DNA from: Nicotiana tabacum
Lineage: Eukaryota > Streptophyta > Magnoliopsida > Solanales > Solanaceae
Direction: 5' to 3'
DNA length: 64,000 bases
NCBI RefSeq assembly: GCF_000715075.1
Contig: NC_134096.1
Coordinates: 124,502,643 to 124,566,642, forward strand
Part shown: positions 21,383 through 34,014 of the stretch, piece after piece
Numbering within the stretch: position 1 is the first letter of the stretch
Layout of the letters: each line of letters opens with the position of its first letter
Made by a program: the position numbers and the translations under genes
The notes under the pieces: generated by a model
What the model saw: the letters and a program-made list of their open reading frames with translations, nothing else
Databases searched by the model: none
What the model was told of the DNA's origin: nothing

Positions 21383-23498
21383 TGTCACGACCCCAAATTT
21401 CCCTCTGTAGGATGTCGTGATGGCACCTAGTCTCTGAGACTAGGTAAGCCTATCAATATGCGGAATAATTAAAATAACAATTAAAAACTTTTAAATTCTC
21501 AACCTCTCACTACATAAAAAATTTCCCAAAACCCGGTGAAATACAAGTCACAAGCTCTAAAGAAGTAGTACGAATATATTTATACATCAAAGTATAATGT
21601 GAATAGAGAAAACAATGTAATAAAGATAGAAGGGGACTCCGGAGGTCTGCGGACGCTGACAGATATACCTTGAAGTCTCCACGTTCAGCTAACTCACCGA
21701 TACCTAATTTTATAAAGAGTACCTGGATCTGCACAAAAAAGATGTGCGGAAGCGTAGTATGGGTACACCACAACGGTACCTAGTAAGTTCCAAGCCTAAC
21801 CTCGATAGCGTAGTGACGAGGTCAGGTCAGGCCCTACTGGAACAATAAAAGACATGGTGACATGTTTAACAATATAATAGCAATAAATGACAATGGAAAT
21901 GAATCAAGTAAATAGTATGTCACCCTTTAACTACACATAATAAGGGCAAATAATACCTCGCGGAAACAAACAGAATTTTCAACTTTGAGAAAATCACAAT
22001 AATAATTAAAGGCAACTGCGGTCATAAATAAATATCAACAAGGGCACTCCCGAGGTACCGCCTTGTAGTTCCAAATAATAAATTATTTCACAATATCTCA
22101 TTTTCTTATAATTTCATATTATTTCACAATATCTCATTTCCTAAGATGTACCTGGATCTGCACAAAAAGATGTGCAGAAGCATAGTATGAGTACACCACA
22201 GCGGTACCCAGTAAGTGCCAAGCCTAACCTCGGTAGAGTAGTGACGAGGTCAGGTCAGACCCTACTGGAATAATAAAAGACATGGTGAAATATTTAATAA
22301 TATAATAACAATAGAAATGAATCAAGAAAGTAGTATGTCACCATTAAATTACACCGAATAAGGGCAAATAATACCTCGAAGAAAGAAAATAAAAATTTAC
22401 AACTTTAGGAAAAATCACAACAATAAATAAAGGAAAATGCAGCCATACAGAAATATCAACAGGGGTACTTCCGAGGTACCGTCTCGTAGTCCCAAATAAT
22501 AAATAAATTCACACTATCTCATTTCTTTATATCACCGCGGGAGCCTTCACATTTAAATTTAAAGAAAATATTTTTCCCAAAATAGCATCCCGCATTTTAG
22601 CCACCCTTATCACACCGCATGACTTCTAGTAGTTCCCCTACTAGCCACCCTTATCTCACCGCATGCGTTTCAACACCCAGACCTTATACCACCGCATGCG
22701 TATCAATATCACAATTTGTACCTCAAGTGCCCAAATATTTCTACTTGCCAAAATAAATAAAAATCAGAATATTTTTTCACAATAAGGAGCTCACAGATCA
22801 ATCACAGTAAATACAAAAGTCTTCACAAAATATTCAGCAAAATAATATACATTATTTCCACAATACAGAGCTCACAGTTCAATCACAATGAATACAAAAA
22901 TCTTCACAAAATATTGAGCAGAAATAATATTTCCACAAATTTAACATCTTGACTTAACATCCAATTATTAAATGTAAAATACTTCATTTTTAATAATAGT
23001 TAATTTAAGAAAATTCAACCTTTAAATAATGCACAAAATAACGGATGCCGAAACCTATCAAATCATGTCCGATTAACCTCAAATTTTGCACACAAGTCAT
23101 AGATGACATAATGGAGCTATGAAAATTTTCGGAACTGGATTCCGACCCTGTTATCAAAAAGTCAACTCCCCGGTAAAACTTCCAAACTTAAATTCCTATT
23201 TTAGCCATTTCAAGCCTAATTTAACTATGGACTTCCAAATAAAATTTCAAATACGCTCCTAAGTCCAAAATTACCATACGGAGCTGTTGGAATCAACAAA
23301 ATTCTATTCCAGGGTCATTTACACATAGGTCGACATCCAGTCAACCTTTTCAACTTAAGTTTTACAATTCATTCTAAAAACCTCATCGGACCCGAACTAA
23401 TTACCCCGGCAAGTCATATAACAGTTATAAAGTACAAAATGAGCAGTAAATAGGAAAACATGGCTACAATTTATAAAACAACTGGTCGGGTCATTACA
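21383..23498 (-). repeat. Chromovirus 5' LTR (right copy), rearranged
   Basis: 2,116 bp. Compared with the left LTR it has a partial internal duplication of about 430 bp (from about 21719, repeated from about 22148) and lacks the segment matching about 15050-15820. In place of the latter it has about 70 bases resembling the LARD1 LTR (23041-23110). Confidence 0.9.
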
Positions 23499-23503
23499 AA
23501 AAG

Positions 23504-24192
23504 GAGATGTCTCGTATTCCTTACTCTTCTGTCATTGGTAGCATGATGTATGTTATGGTTTGCACTAGACAGATATTTCACATGCCGTTGGTACTGTTAG
23601 CAGATTCCTTTCTAATCATGGAAAAGAACACTGCGATGCAGTAAAATGGATATTAAGGTATTTGAAAGGTACTGCATATTTGAAGCTATGCTTTGGAAGT
23701 GGCAAGCTTGAACTTGGTTGTTACACAGACTCTGATTTAGGAGGCAATTTTGATAATTCAAGATCCACTTTCGGTTATTTGATCACTTTTGCAGGGGGAG
23801 TTGTTTCTTGGCAATCTAGACTACAGAAGTGCATTACTCTATCTACCACAGAAGCCGAATATATTGCCATCATAAAAGGTGCCAAAGAATTATTATGGAT
23901 GAAGAAGTTTATTAATGATGTTGGCTTTGAGAAACCAAGATACATCTTATTTTGTGATAATCACAGTGCTATCTATCTCATCAAGCACTCTCCTTTTCAT
24001 TCTAATACCAAACATATAAATAGAAAGTATCATTGGATAAGAATGACCATGGAAGAGAAATTATTTGAGGTTGAGAAGATACACACTGATGAAAATCCTT
24101 CGGATATTATGACAAAAGCGGTAGTTGCAGATAAGCATGCATTTTGCAGAAAATTGGCAGGCATGAAGCCTGTTAATAGTTCTTCTACTTGA
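23504..24192 (+). pseudogene. Copia RT-RNase H, 3' portion
   Basis: This resumes the copia polyprotein directly after the chromovirus and its second AAAAG. A frameshift at about 23570 precedes a long open frame from 23662. RNase H residues visible are D in CYTDSDLGG (23728), E in LSTTEAEYIA and D in LFCDNHSAI. The end, HTDENPSDIMTK then RKLAGMKP, resembles Tnt1-like elements. It stops at TGA 24190-24192, 12 bases before LARD1. Confidence 0.9.
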
Positions 24193-24377
24193 AGATATAT
24201 TTGTGTCACAACCCAAAATCTACTAAAGGTCGTGATGGCGCCTAACACCGCCGTCAGGCAAGCCAACGGAGAATGATTAACTTAATTACTCATTTTAGTA
24301 CTTTCAAATAAAAATTTTCATTTAACTAAATAGTATGAAATAGAATTTACAAGGTAAATGATGATATTTACACAACT

Positions 24378-24593
24378 ACAAGAGTGAGTTGCTCTAGTGG
24401 TGATCACCCTCCACTTCCAACCAAGAGGTTGCGAGTTCGAGTCACCCCAAGAGTAAGGTGGGGAGTTCTTGGAGTGAGGGAGCCGGGGGTCTATCGGAAA
24501 CAACCTCTCTACCCTAAGGTAGGGGTAAGGTCTACGTACACATTACCCTCCCCAGACCCCACTATTGGGATTATACTAGGTTGTTGTTGTTGT
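24378..24593 (+). mobile_element. TS-type SINE in LARD1 left LTR
   Basis: A tRNA-derived head (GCTCTAGTGG as A-box-like, GAGTTCGAGTCACC as B-box-like) is followed by a conserved body (CTCTACCCTAAGGTAGGGGT) and a TTG-repeat tail. It is closely similar to the second copy at 36085-36300. The sister LTR has the uninterrupted site ACTACAATAATGAACC near 31418, proving an insertion. The target duplication is not clear here. Confidence 0.88.
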
Positions 24594-26329
24594 ATAATAA
24601 TGAACCACCCTTAGGAACCCCCAAAACTCGGTGTCACAAGTGCATGAGCATCAGCTAGGAAATATAATAAAATACAACATCTGTCTGGAATACAAATTAG
24701 ACAGGAGAATATAAATAACTCTAATGGAGACTCTGCACGCTGCGGATCGTAACATAAAAATGCAACTCACGATAAGTCCCCACAACAGCCGCGCCTTTGC
24801 GCCCAAAAGACCATCAGACATATATGTACCTGCACAAAAATGTGCAGCAAATGTAGCATGAGTACGTAAATCAACACGTACCCAGGAAGTATCTAGCCTA
24901 ACCCTAGAGAAGTAGTGACGAGGGGTCGACATCGACACTTACTAGTGGTCCAATAAAACAATTATAATAAGAAGTAAACAAATATGAAACAGAGTAAACA
25001 AACGAAATAAACAAGTGTAAATACGTGATACAATCCTCCTCTCTACAATAGACTCAAGCTCTCAATTAGCAATTACCTCCTCAAACGGAGCATATATATA
25101 TATAATGGACCTCACTAGATAGGTCGTCATAATTCAAATCAGGAAAACTCATAGATACACTGACTTCTTGTCAAATATTACGCATGATTCCATGAGAATA
25201 TTTTATAGAAATTTCTAGGCATACAGCCCGATCCCATCATAATCTGTGCACTACCGAGGGTCGAACGACACAAACCATAGATGCATCTATTATACTGCCG
25301 AGGTGAACGACCCGATCCCATGAGAGTGTGGTACATAATCTTGCCGAGGCGAACGGCCCGATCCCATTAGAATAAGAAGCTTTAACAGGTCCTTGACCCC
25401 ACTCACAAATAAACGTGTGAGTTATAATTTTAAGGAAAATCTTTTGATGAAAACGCATAGCGCGGGAGAAATCCGTAAGAGGAACACAATAATTCTGCGG
25501 CTAATCATGAAACTCGTCAAAACTCTACAATAGCAAGTCTATCACTCTACGCACATCTACTCTCAAGTCGTAATGCGAAATGAAGGAATTAAACGAGCAA
25601 GGATAACCCCTATAATACAAGTATAGCATGGTGTGAACCCAAGTCTACCCAAACAATAACATGAATCTAACTACGTACGTACTCTCGTCACCTCGTATGT
25701 ACGTAGCCCCCACAAATAGGAGCACATATTAGTTAAGCACATAACAAATACATCACCTAGGGGTAGTTTTCCCTTCACAGAGTTAGACAGGAGACTTACC
25801 TCGCTTCAAAGTTCCATAACCGGCTCCAAAGCCTCTCTAATACCTCAAACTGATGCCCGTCGATCCAAAACTAGTTAAATAAGGTGAAAACCAATCAAAA
25901 TATTCTCTAATACCCATAATCAATTAATATAAACAAATTCCCAACTCCGCTCGAAATTTCGATAAAATCAACCCTCGGGCCCACATGCCCGGATTCCGAA
26001 AATTTTCGAAGATAAACATTATCCATAACATTACTAACTCAAATATATAATTTATTCCCAATTCCATGTCCAAATTCGTGATCAAAATCCAAAAATACCA
26101 ATTTTTAGGTTATCTACCAAAATCTCAAATTTCCACTTATTTTCCATGAATTTCCATGTTAAACTCTATATATATAATCCAAGTATTTAACTTGCAATAT
26201 GTGGGAACCACTTACCTGTGTTGCTTTGATGAAAATCTCCCCTTGAATCTCTCCAAAACTCACCCAACCAAATGAAAACTTGAGAGAAATTGGCTAAGTC
26301 TCGAAATATAACCCACTACCCAGTTCCTT

Positions 26330-26670
26330 CCTCTTCGCGATCGCGGTATGCCCCTCGCAATCGCGAAGGCCAAACAGCCCTGGACCAAAAATCTCTTCTT
26401 CACGTTCGTGGTGGCCTTCCCGCTTCGTGATGCCCACTGCCCTTCACCCTCCGCGTTCGTGATTCCCCAGTCACGTTCACGTAGGCCAAAGCCTCCTGCC
26501 CCGTTTCCCTCATCTCCTCTTCGCGTTCGCGGTTGGGCCTCCGCGTTCGTGAAGTAGTGTCAGTCCCACCTACGCATTCACAGGACCCTCTTCGCGTTCG
26601 CGTAGGGCAAAATCCACTAGCCCATAAATCCTTCTTCGCGAACGCGTCCCTTCTCTCGCGTTCGCGAAAG
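26330..26670. repeat. CpG-rich motif array in LARD1 left LTR
   Basis: About ten diverged occurrences of TTCGCG(T/A)TCGCGAAG-like palindromic motifs are spaced by 20-60 bases. Overlapping ORFs here are artefacts of this composition. Confidence 0.75.
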
Positions 26671-28249
26671 ACAACACTAGCACCAGCAAACCAGCAACAG
26701 CTTTTCATCCAAATTTGGTCCGAAACCACCCTGAAACACACCCGAGGCCCCCGGGACCCTATCCAATCACACCAACCCGTTCCATAACATAACACGGACT
26801 TGCTCGAGCCCTCAAATCATACCAAATAATATCAAAACTACGAATTGCGCATCGATTCAAGCCTAATGAACTATTGAACTTCTAATGTCCACATCCGATG
26901 CCGAAACCTATCAAATCACGTCCGATTGACCTCAAGTTTTGCACACAAGTCACATTTGACATTACAGACCTACTCCAACTTCCGGAATCAAAATCTGAAC
27001 CCGATATCAAAAGGTCCACTCTCCGTCAAATTTCCCAAAAACCTTTAAATTTCTAACTTTCGCCAAATGACCCCGAAATGATCTACGATCAAAATTACCA
27101 TACAGAGCTATTCCCATGTTCGGAATCCCAAACGAACATCGATAACATCAAAGTCCACCTCAAACCAAACTTAGGAAATTCTAAAACTTTCAAAATGCCA
27201 ACTCTCTACAATAAGCGCTAAAATGCTCCCGAGCGACCCGATACTCAACTCGAACATACGCCCAAGTCCGAAATCATCATACGAACCTATTGGAACCTTC
27301 AAATACCGATTTCGAGGTCGTTTACTCAAAAGTCATAATATATTAAGTGGAGCTACTCAGGGCCTCAAACTGCCGAACGACGCGCTAGAACTCAAAACGA
27401 CCAGTCGGGTCGTTACAATCTCTCTCACTTAAACATACGTTCGTCCTTGAACGTGCTAATAATTGCTCCGGAGTTGTCCAAAATCACTGTTTAACATTTC
27501 GTGCACCTACCCGTGCCACCACAACCCAGTTGAGCACATTAGCTCGAGCCAGACTGAAGATCCTTCTTGCTACCTTGGCTAACAGGCTTTAGAACGAAAT
27601 TCCAACATCCGGAATTCTCCACGACACCAGATTCTAACACATGAACACCATATCAATCACCAAACATTGAACCCAACGTGACCATGCTCCTCCGCTGAAA
27701 TCACACCATGCACCACATAACTCATTTGCCCAAGGCAATCTCTCCCAAGCACAACAACTGAAATTTCCACTGACCCGAAGCCCATAGTATACCTCATAAC
27801 ATATATAAGCCCTGTTCAAACTCTCGCAATACTGCCACGACGGAAGAGATGTGTAGAAACTCACAACCACCTGCCGAATAACAAATCATAGATTCTATGC
27901 TCCTAACAATAACCATTACTTCATCCTGAACTGAATAATGATATTTGCTCTTTAATATACCCTTCCTAACTCTGATCGCACTGATCCCAGGTCCAATAAC
28001 CTCGTCTCGCCCAGTACCAGTCGCTCAGGCAATAAACCATCTCAGACACTACCAAAAGTCTCATATGATGTCACAATGTGCCAACAAGCTACAAACTCGA
28101 ATGTGATACATAAGGAAAACGAACTCTGGAAAGAACTACTCAACCCACGTAACTAATTAAACAACCGAAAAGATGTTATGAAACTTCCTCAAAAAAATGA
28201 GAAACAAAACACACAAGAATATATATAGGGAACTATACTCAACATCACA

Positions 28250-28385
28250 TTGTTGCGGCGTGTAACTCGATCCATACATGATACAAAGGAGGCGTGCCAC
28301 CCGATCCAAACAACATACCCATGGCGGTGTGCCACCCGATCCAAACAATGTACCCGTGGCAGCGTGCCACCCGATCCACACATAA
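28250..28385. repeat. 34-35 bp tandem repeat, four copies
   Basis: Four copies of a unit centred on GGCGTGCCACCCGATCCAAA begin near 28255, 28290, 28324 and 28359, the first the most diverged. The CCCGATCC core recalls the CCGATCCCAT blocks in the LARD1 LTRs. Confidence 0.7.
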
Positions 28386-31230
28386 TAATCTATAAGGAAA
28401 TACCTACCGAGCTAGAATGCTCATACCTACGAAATACCCGAATGTCGATCACAAGCACGCCAAGTGTATAATACCATCCCTGGGGAGACGAATAGTGCCA
28501 TACGCTACAAAACTCAAGCACGACTAAGGTGCAATAAATGACATGCATCTCGAGAGCCATCTTGTTCATATAACACCGCAAGCTACATGGGACCACAACA
28601 CATGTGCGAATAATCAAGTTGTCTCACAACACACATGTCACAATAGAGTATTGCATGGAATAGCTGACGACGGGAATAACATCCAACGCTCGAAGACTCC
28701 TCCATAAGCAACGCTATGCTGAACGAACACACCCGGCCTGATATAGAGCACACATTCACATTTAGACCCATCCACGGACCTCAAGCCGATTCTGATCATA
28801 CCGCACTGGGCTAATGACCTCCCAAGGATCCACAACAACCTTATTCATGACACATAAGAGAAGTCGTCCAATCCGGAACAAACTTCCACAGTTCACGACC
28901 AAATGAATAGAGCGTCTTCTAGGCCTAGACTCTCACATTAGTGATAGTACCATAATCTACATACTCGGCTTCAATCTTTAATCAATCAAGTGACTACATG
29001 TCATACTTATACAATCTTCCCATGGGATACACCCCCATGACCTTCCGCACCAGGTAGCAAAGTCTGCATATCCATACTACCGGCCATACTAGTGTTGTAA
29101 AGCTAATTGAGAACCGCAAATCAGTACACAAAGCCTCTTACACAGGACACCGTTCTCAGGTGACGCTAAAGAAAATACCAGCTTACCCTAAACATCTGAA
29201 TTCTTTCCTGCTCATCCGAGCTTGTGACATTCTTGTCAACACCGAACCACAACTTTGATCCTCAACTTCCAATTCCCATGCCGCTCACTGCACCTAACAT
29301 GCCACTACGTGAGAGTACAAGAATTTCATCATAACTCCAGAGCCACTAATAGAATAAATACTTCATCATATAGAAACCTTTCACTTAACTCATTTCTGGA
29401 GAACCATTACAACACGTGACTGAATTACCATAAACACAGAAATTACAAACCTCAAGTTGTGGTCTAAATTACCATAATTCTTCCGGGATCCATATACACA
29501 TAACGTGCCATTATAATTGAATACCTCCAAATAAATCAATTTACGGTGGCCGCCAAGCCTCGCACGTACCGCCACAAATCACCTGCATAACTTAACATGC
29601 TAAAGGAACTGATCATTGCGACCATCATGTTGATGCAACCATTGCTAACCGAACCAACTTCTTCTAATTCACGCTTGACTTGCCCTAGAAATAATAATAA
29701 TGGCTCCATTCAAAACATAACGAACTCAATCCGCACTCATCCTGAGTGACCCAATTCACGAGACCACGTCGTCTCAAAACCCACGAATCATCTCGTACCC
29801 TCCTTGTGTGCACGATAGGATCTTCAACCGGTACACCCCTTCTGATAATCCCTCTACGAATCCGAAGTTATTTTCTCCCATTTATCCAATATTGTATCGC
29901 GGACCGATGATAACATAGAACACTCTAAGTCCCTTTCATAATCCACTGCAAAAGCTCGATACTTAACCATACCACGGACTCGAAATCCTTAGGCACCGCA
30001 CTTTAATTTTGAACCCACTAGGACCGTTGTTGAGAGTCACCCACTTTGACTTGGTCCCGAATATAATCAACTCCAAGGCTCTATTAGCACATGAACACCC
30101 TCTCAAGAAGCACCCTACTGAATTACTTTCCTTGTACATCACATCTACACGGAGCATAAACTCTGAGTCTTTCCAAAACCTGAGCATGAATCGATAAGGC
30201 CAAATATAGCACACATTCCTCAAATCATTTGCTCGAATTACCACTCATGTTTTCTTTCCTTAGTCGTAATAACCCATCAATACACCGATAACCAGAAACC
30301 ACACAAGTAAACAACCATGCAATCCAATCGTAGACGGTGGGGCTCCCCCACTTAGCTTGAAGCTACAATTACATAACCCTAGAACCCACCCAGATTCCTC
30401 CTTCCCTATTGACATCAACTGAAAGTCCAATAATACATTCCAAACTCGAAGTCATGTTGCATCCAAATAAAATCCGTGAACCTAGTCACTATCCACCATG
30501 AATTCCCAAATTGCTCTAAACTTTCCTCAAGGCTTGTGGCTATCCTACCACCAACCCATATGTTACTCTGCTACTCTCCCACTTTGGTTAAACCCTCTCC
30601 TTTAAGCAACTTCTCGACTTTCGCTTTTCATACTTGACCTGCTAGTAATTCAACCACACTCGAGAATATCAAGTCTCGCTACTCCATCAACTAAAGCCTG
30701 AGCATTCATAGACTGATTGTCTTTCCTCCACTGGATTTAAATGTTGAACCCCATAATCATGTACCGATAAATCCTCCTTTCAAGTCATTCACTGCCTCGA
30801 CACATAGACAAGCACCCTACCATTGTACCAACATCGTGCGATAACATGTCTGAACATCATAGCAATATGCACGAAGCCTCGAAACCATAAAAAATATAGC
30901 TACTGAGCTGAAATGACAGAACAACCTTCCGCAATAAGATGATACTAACTTGCTCAAATACGCAGGGAGGAACATCCTGCTCCATGTCTGTTGTACCACC
31001 GCAACTCACCGATGCCCAATTGTCACGAGCGCTGAACTTCGTATAAGAATGAGTAGGAAGGAAATAAAGGCATAAGCCTCACAGGAATCAAATCGCACGA
31101 TGAGGAATCAAAAAGGGAAGTACTCCTAACAGCCCGGTAGGCTCTCGAAGATAAGTACATGCGTCTCTGTACCGATCCGTAAGACTCTACTAGACTTGCT
31201 CATGACTTGTGAGACCTAAGTGAACCTAAC

Positions 31231-31242
31231 GCTCTGATACCA
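31231..31242 (-). other. LARD1 primer-binding site (tRNA-iMet)
   Basis: On the minus strand TGGTATCAGAGC is an exact match to the initiator tRNA-Met complement, three bases inside the 5' LTR at 31246. Confidence 0.9.
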
Positions 31243-31245
31243 AGC

Positions 31246-34014
31246 TGTCACGACCCAAAATCCACTGAAGGTCGTGATGGTGCCTAACACCGCCGTTAGG
31301 CAAGCCAACGGTGAATGATTAACTTAATTACTCATTTTAGAACTTTGAAATAAAAAATTTCATTTAATTAAATAGTATGAAATAGAATTTACATAGTAAA
31401 TGATAATATTTACACAAACTACAATAATGAACCACCCTTAGGAACCCCCAAAATTTGGTGTCACAAGTGCATGAGCATCAGCTATAAAATATAATAAAAT
31501 ACAATATCTGTGTGGAATACAAATTAGAGAGGAGAATATAAATAACTCTGATAGAGACTCTGCAGGCTGCAGATCGTAACATGAAAATGCAGCTCACGGT
31601 AAGTCCCCACAACAGCCGCGCCTTTGCGCCCAAAAGGCCACCAGACATATATGTACCTGCACAAAAATGTACAGCAAGTGTAGCATGCATACGTAAATCA
31701 ACGCGTACCCAGTAAATATCTAGCCTAACCCTAGAGAAGTAGTGATGAGGGGTCGACACCGACACTTACTAGTGGTCCAATAAGACAGTTATAATAAGAA
31801 GTAAATAGATATGGGGCAGAGTAAAGAAACAAAATAAACAAGTGTAAATACGTGATACAATCATCCTCTCTACAATAGACTCAAGCTCTCAATTAACAAT
31901 TACCTCCTCAACCGGAGAATATATATATATAATTGACCTCACCAGATAGGTCGTCATAATTCAAATCAGGAAGACTCATAGATACACTGACTTCTTGTCA
32001 AATATTACGCATGATTCCATGAGAGTATATTATAGAAATGCTGAGGTGTACGGACCGATCCCGTCATAATATGTGCACTGCCGAGGGTCGAACGTCACGA
32101 ACCATAGATGCATCTATTATACTGCCGAGGTGAACGACCCGCTCCCATGAGAGTGTGGAACATAATCCTGCCGAGGCGAACGACCTGATCCCATTAGAAT
32201 AAGAAGCTTTAACGGGTCCTTGACCCCACTCACGAATAAACGTGTGAGTTATAATTTTAAGGAAAACCTTTCGATAAAAACGCATAGCGCGAGAGAAATC
32301 CGTAATAGGAACACAATTATTCCACGGCTAATCATGAAACACGTCAAATCTCTACAATAGCAAGTCTATCACTCTACGCACATCTAGTCTCAAGTCATAA
32401 TGCGAAATAAAGGAATTAAACGAGCAAGGATAACCCCTATAATACAAGTATATCATGGTATGAATGTAAGTCTACTCGGACAATAACATGAATCTAGCTA
32501 CGGACGGACTCTCGTTACCTCGTGCGTACATAGCCCCCTCCCCCCACCCAACAAGTAACACCTATCAAATGTATCCCTAAGGGATAGTTTCCCCCTCGCA
32601 GAGTTAGATGGGAGACTTACCTCGCTTCGGAGTTCCATAACCGGCTCCAAAGCCTCTCTAACTCCTCAAACTGATGCCTGCCGATCCAAAACTAGTCAAA
32701 TAAGGTGAAAACCAATCAAAATATACTCTAATACCCATAATCAATCAATTTAAACAAATTCATATCTCCACTCGAAAATTTGATAAAATCAACCCTCGGG
32801 CCCACGTGCCCGGATTCTAAATATTTTCGAAGATAAACATTACCCATAATATTACTAACTCAAATATATAATTTATTCTCAATTCCATGCCCAAATTCGT
32901 GGTCAAAATCCAAAAATACCAATTTCTAGATTTTCTACCAAAATCCCAAATATCCACTAATTTTCCATGAATTTTCATGTTAAAATCTATATATAATCCA
33001 AGTATTTAACTTGCAATAGGTGGGAACCACTTGCCTTGTGTTGCTTTGATGAAAATATCCCCCAGAAGCTCTCCAAAAATCGCCCAACCAAATGAAAATG
33101 TGAGAGAAATGGGCTAAGTTCCGAAATATAACCCACTGCCCAGTTTCTTCCTCTTCGCGATCGCGGAATGACCCTCGCGATCGCGAAGGCCAAACAGCCC
33201 TGGACCAAAAATCTCTTCTTCGCGTTTGGGGTGGCCTCCCACGTTCGCGATGCCCACTGCCTCTCGCCCTCCGCGTTCGCGATTCCCCAGTCGCATTCGC
33301 GTAGGCCAAAGGCCTCTGCCCCATTTCCCTCATCTCCTCTTCGCGTTCGCGATTGGGCCTCCGCGTTCGCGAAGCACTGCAAGGCCCACCTACGCGTTCG
33401 CATGCCCCTCTTCGGATTCGCATAGGGAAAAATCCACCAGCCCATAAATCTTTCTTCGCGAACGCGTCCCTTCTCCCGCGTTCACGAAAGACAACACCAG
33501 CACCAACAAACCAACAACAACTTTTCATCCAAATTTGGCCTGAAACCACCCCAAAATATACCCGAGGCCCCCGGGACCCCGTTCAATCACACCAACCTAT
33601 TCCATAACATAACACGAACCTGCTCGAGGCCTCAAATCATAACAAATAACATCAAAATTATGAATTGCGCATCAATTCAAGCCTAATAAATTATTGAACT
33701 TCTAACTTCCACATTCGATGTCGAAACCTAATCAAATCACGTCCGATTGACCTCAAGTTTTGCACACAAGTCACATTTGATATTACGGACCTACTTCAAT
33801 TTTCGGAATCGTAATCCTAACCCGATATCAAAAGGTCTACTCCCGGTCAAACTTCCCAAAAACCTTCAAATTTCCAAATTTCGCCAAATGATCTCGAAAT
33901 GACCTACGGACCTCCAAATCTACATCCGGACGCGCTCCTATGACCAGCATCACCATACAGAGCTATTTCCATGCTCGGAATCTCAAACGGACATCGATAA
34001 CATCAAAGTCCACC
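31246..34014 (-). repeat. LARD1 5' LTR (right copy), first part
   Basis: It begins TGTCACGACCC and aligns with the left copy throughout, without the SINE. It ends at the Ogre insertion within the tract AAAGTCCACC. The motif array is at 33150-33490. Confidence 0.92.
33150..33490. repeat. CpG-rich motif array in LARD1 right LTR
   Basis: This matches the array at 26330-26670 but with more intact CGCG motifs, for example CTTCGCGATCGCG and CTCGCGATCGCGAAG. Confidence 0.75.

Larger units (their letters stand above)
13795..23498 (-). mobile_element. Ty3-gypsy chromovirus (Tekay/Del-like)
   Basis: A 9,704-bp LTR element lies on the minus strand within copia, flanked by AAAAG at 13790-13794 and 23499-23503. 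LTRs read TGTCACGACC...GGGTCATTACA on the + strand. Order in element sense: 5' LTR (right), primer site, gag, protease, RT, RNase H, integrase with chromodomain, 3' LTR (left). A C-terminal chromodomain and LTRs over 2 kb fit the Tekay/Del lineage. Stops and frameshifts make it defective. Confidence 0.93.
9310..24204 (+). mobile_element. Ty1-copia retrotransposon (Tork/Tnt1-like), decayed, 3' LTR outside window
   Basis: A + strand element shows, in order, 5' LTR, initiator-tRNA primer site, gag with zinc knuckle, protease, integrase, reverse transcriptase and RNase H: the Ty1-copia order. The RNase H and C-terminal style resemble tobacco Tnt1/Tork. It is split at 13794/13795 by a 9.7-kb chromovirus and followed, 12 bases after its stop codon, by the LARD1 insertion, so its own 3' LTR must lie beyond the window. 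Many stops and frameshifts make it non-functional. Confidence 0.85.
24205..27417 (-). repeat. LARD1 3' LTR (left copy)
   Basis: 3,213 bp including a SINE of about 216 bp (24378-24593). It contains repeated CCGAGG...CCCGATCCCAT blocks near 25225-25370 and the TTCGCG-type motif array at 26330-26670. Aligned by eye with the right copy it shows more C-to-T and G-to-A changes in CG-rich motifs. Confidence 0.92.
27418..31245 (-). other. LARD1 interior, non-coding
   Basis: 3.8 kb between LTRs. The LTR-proximal end carries a remnant of a chromovirus polyprotein tail (minus strand FKDERMFK then stop). The other end has a leader of about 140 bases similar to those of the chromovirus and LARD2. In between I recognise no domain on either strand. 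It is only moderately AT-rich and may be an ancient, diverged interior. Confidence 0.75.

Noticed and set aside
24384..24614. 76-codon ORF and its 36138-36371 counterpart
   Set aside because: Both are translations of the two SINE copies.
26348..26795. ORFs on both strands in the LARD1 left LTR
   Set aside because: They cover the TTCGCG motif array in an LTR; GC-rich repeats simply lack stops.
32980..33607. Several overlapping ORFs up to 189 codons in the LARD1 right LTR
   Set aside because: Same motif array; open in both strands and several frames at once, which argues against coding.
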